64,000 nucleotides of DNA from Methylobacter sp. (lineage in GTDB: Bacteria > Pseudomonadota > Gammaproteobacteria > Methylococcales > Methylomonadaceae), in NCBI RefSeq assembly GCF_023227905.1, contig NZ_JALOCF010000003.1, positions 94,772 through 158,771 on the forward strand, read 5' to 3'. Below the pieces are notes generated by a model that was given only the letters and a program-made list of their open reading frames with translations, had not been told where the DNA came from and made no database searches. The position numbers and the translations under genes were made by a program. How positions within the stretch are numbered: position 1 is the stretch's first letter; every line of letters starts with the position of its first letter. Shown piece after piece: positions 62,324-64,000 of the stretch.

Positions 62324-62739
62324 GTTAAAACCCTTTAGTTTTTAATCCGTAATTAAGCAATTTAAAGACCACATAACAATAATACTTATAAAACAACTTA
62401 GTAAATTAAAATTGCCATTCACCGACATCTGTAAATAACACTAACAAACAGCTGAATGTTATCATTGACCGGCATCACAAAACCGAATCATACAAGAAAA
62501 AAGATCCTTTTAAAAGAATAAGATACGAATACTTGTAAATGTTAATGATTAATTGTGACAAGCATCAATTACAAGTCTTGCGAAGTGAATACGCTCAAAG
62601 AACCGCGACCTTGGTAAATGAACCCGCCATAAAACCGACGCCTATGCGCAATGAAAACTTTCACCCCTGTCCGCAATAAATGTTCTTGATGGCCAGGCAC
62701 AGTTGCTCATCAAAACAACATCATTCCTTGGAAAGTGAA
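62324..62739. other. Divergent intergenic region between fliL and the Hpt gene
   Basis: About 416 AT-rich bases that must contain the leftward promoter of the flagellar operon and the rightward promoter of the Hpt gene. I searched by eye for a sigma-54 (TGGCAC-N5-TTGC) or sigma-28 (TAAA-N15-GCCGATAA) site on both strands and found no convincing match. Confidence 0.4.
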
Positions 62740-63510
62740 ATGCCATTAAAAACAAAGCAGCATGAACAATTTATTGTATTAATGACCATTGATATCAACA
62801 TTAACCATTTGTCGTTAAAGAATCGGCGTCAAAATATTATTGTAGCCAGCCAATATGACGATATTTTGATGAACATTGAAACGACTCAATTCGACCTAAT
62901 ACTGCTTGATTTTACTGCAAACTGTTCGACCGCACCGATTCCCGACCGATTGCAACACTCTCGTTATCCTTGGCAATCGGAGCTTATCACTCGCATCAAA
63001 AATCCTTTTGGAATAAACAACGAAACACCGGTTATCGCTATCACTAATACGGAAGACGAATTCTATAGCGATGAACAATATCCGATGGCATTTTATGATT
63101 GTCTGACTGGTCCCATAACGGAACAACGGGTCAATGAGGTTATAGATCTTTGGCAAACAAAGGCTTTTGATTACGTGCAAATAATCCTGAGTAAAACTAA
63201 AAATAACCCGCGGCTTACTCTAACCCTTTTTGAAAAATTGTTTGATGAATTGCCTTCGCAAGTCATTGACATTAAAAATGCGCTGGAAAACAAGCAATAC
63301 GATCTTGCCCATGAAATTACGCACAAGTTGAATGGTTCGGCGAGTTTTTGTGGCTTAACGGACATTCAACAGTCAGCAAATGCATTAGAAAGCGGCCTGT
63401 TAAACAATAGTTTTGCCAGCGTATATCAGCACTTTCTCATGCTGCAACAATGCATTCTAACTTTTTCAAGCCATCAAAAATTTATCCTGACACACTTAGG
63501 CAAATACTAA
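62740..63510 (+). CDS. Receiver-like/Hpt-domain signalling protein
   Basis: Protein of 256 residues. Residues 1-140 resemble a response-regulator receiver with the phospho-acceptor Asp57 in FDLILLDFTA, but the conserved Lys is replaced (CLTGP, Gly124). Residues 150-256 are an Hpt four-helix domain with the phosphorylatable His195 in ITHKLNGSASFCGL. The ATG at 62740 has GGAAAG just upstream; a frame from 62680 without ribosome site is longer by 20 residues. A phosphorelay intermediate is likely. Divergent from the flagellar operon; partner kinase not visible. Confidence 0.8.
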   Translation: MPLKTKQHEQFIVLMTIDININHLSLKNRRQNIIVASQYDDILMNIETTQFDLILLDFTANCSTAPIPDRLQHSRYPWQSELITRIKNPFGINNETPVIAITNTEDEFYSDEQYPMAFYDCLTGPITEQRVNEVIDLWQTKAFDYVQIILSKTKNNPRLTLTLFEKLFDELPSQVIDIKNALENKQYDLAHEITHKLNGSASFCGLTDIQQSANALESGLLNNSFASVYQHFLMLQQCILTFSSHQKFILTHLGKY

Positions 63511-63516
63511 GCCATA

Positions 63517-63541
63517 AAAAAGCCCATAAAGGGCTTTCTTA
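63517..63541. terminator. Bidirectional terminator (Hpt gene / fimV)
   Basis: 7-bp stem AAAGCCC / GGGCTTT with a 5-base loop, with A residues before and TCTT after. It separates two convergent genes. Confidence 0.75.
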
Positions 63542-63559
63542 CGGGCTGCAAAAACCGGT

Positions 63560-64000
63560 TTAGCCTAATTCGTCAAGCAGTGCCTGGGCTGCTTTTTTTT
63601 GTTCAACCGTACCTTGGTCAAGCACTTCTTTGGCAATATCCTTAGCCGCATCTGCATCGCCCATATCCACATAGGCTTTTGCCAAATCCAGCTTCGTTTC
63701 CAACTCATCCATGTCGGTTAGATCAGAAACACCAAATTCATCATTCTGACTGGACTGCTCACTAGTTGTCAGATCAAAATCAAAATTAAAGTCAAAGTCA
63801 CCGCCAAAATCATCACTGAAGTCTAATGATTTATCCGCAGAAAACTCAATGTCCTGTGACTTTTTATTGTTATTTTCTAAACCGGCAAAGTCATCCGCCG
63901 TCTCTTCGGTATCCATTGAAAACGAGCTTAGATCGAAATCAACGCTTTCTATTTCTGCGCCCGGCTTATCCGCAACAGCGCTGAGAGCAGTAAAGTCGTC
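63560..64000 (-). CDS. fimV: FimV C-terminal part (runs off window)
   Basis: C-terminal 146 residues of a FimV-type polar organiser, which recruits pili, flagella and chemotaxis proteins to the pole. The acidic, Phe/Asp-rich stretch (DFSDDFGGDFDFNFDFDL) is typical, and the last 50 residues form the conserved FimV C-terminal domain (LETKLDLAKAYVDMGDADAA). The frame is open to the right edge; the ATG at 63916 is internal and is not the start. Confidence 0.85.
   Translation of the reverse strand, partial: DDFTALSAVADKPGAEIESVDFDLSSFSMDTEETADDFAGLENNNKKSQDIEFSADKSLDFSDDFGGDFDFNFDFDLTTSEQSSQNDEFGVSDLTDMDELETKLDLAKAYVDMGDADAAKDIAKEVLDQGTVEQKKAAQALLDELG

Noticed and set aside
62324..62739. Sigma-54 or sigma-28 promoter for the flagellar operon
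   Set aside because: TGGCA-like words occur but not with the required spacing and second element.
1..64000. CRISPR array, prophage, integron or defence island
   Set aside because: No regularly spaced direct repeats, no integrase, transposase or phage structural gene, and no known defence gene was seen on either strand.

Overview
This window looks like a chromosomal stretch of a gammaproteobacterial methanotroph (order Methylococcales). That is an inference from gene content, not from a marker gene. The clues are a methanotroph-type bacteriohemerythrin beside a cytochrome c oxidase operon, a four-gene ABC system of the PQQ-dependent alcohol dehydrogenase type, a polar-type flagellar operon (flhF/flhG), FimV, GspA/GspB, and the gammaproteobacterial ftsY-ftsE-ftsX-rpoH order. 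No phage, integrase, transposase gene or CRISPR array was seen. Almost all of the window is ordinary core genome with a few small repeat elements.

Layout. 1-5.1 kb (minus strand): the end of a type II secretion assembly pair (gspA-gspB), a UDP-glucuronate 4-epimerase, a YjbQ protein and an MBL-fold protein. 5.3-15.4 kb (plus strand): nadK-recN, then agmatine deiminase (aguA) and N-carbamoylputrescine amidase (aguB), which together make putrescine from agmatine. Envelope genes lie between aguA and aguB, and a hotdog protein, a YgjP-like peptidase, a fructosamine kinase, an O-methyltransferase and a TIGR02647 protein follow. 15.4-26.2 kb (minus strand): one long run from cytochrome oxidase (ctaC, ctaD, a 32-residue protein, ctaG, ctaE, SURF1, an SCO-like protein) into the cell-division/SRP/heat-shock block (ftsY, ftsE, ftsX, rpoH). 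The two blocks meet inside one open frame that encodes a complete heme A synthase (CtaA) followed by a complete FtsY NG domain. This predicted CtaA-FtsY fusion is the most unusual feature of the window. A near-perfect CIRCE operator lies just upstream of rpoH.

26.4-34.4 kb: bacteriohemerythrin, a large unknown lipoprotein, the biotin operon bioB-F-H-C-D (minus) and divergent comF. 34.4-36.2 kb: a small repeat lipoprotein, a gene-poor stretch, tRNA-Cys and tRNA-Gly, and an SH3-like membrane protein. 36.4-41.9 kb (minus): an unknown 528-residue protein and the PQQ-associated ABC operon, whose beta-propeller gene carries a frameshift. 42.1-49.3 kb: a small Ser/Thr-rich protein, a MOSC protein whose stop codon lies in the end of a MITE-like element, a Na/Pi cotransporter, NhaD, a zinc peptidase, a truncated hemoglobin and a YccA/Bax-inhibitor protein.

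49.4-64 kb (minus): the flagellar operon fliL-M-N-O-P-Q-R-flhB-flhA-flhF-flhG-fliA-motC-motD, a 52-residue protein and DUF2802. It lacks the chemotaxis genes that usually sit between fliA and motC and after motD. A divergent receiver-Hpt protein and the C-terminus of FimV close the window.

Start codons were moved inward from the longest frame where a Shine-Dalgarno sequence or family alignment favoured it. All functional calls rest on motif recognition by eye; no database search was run.
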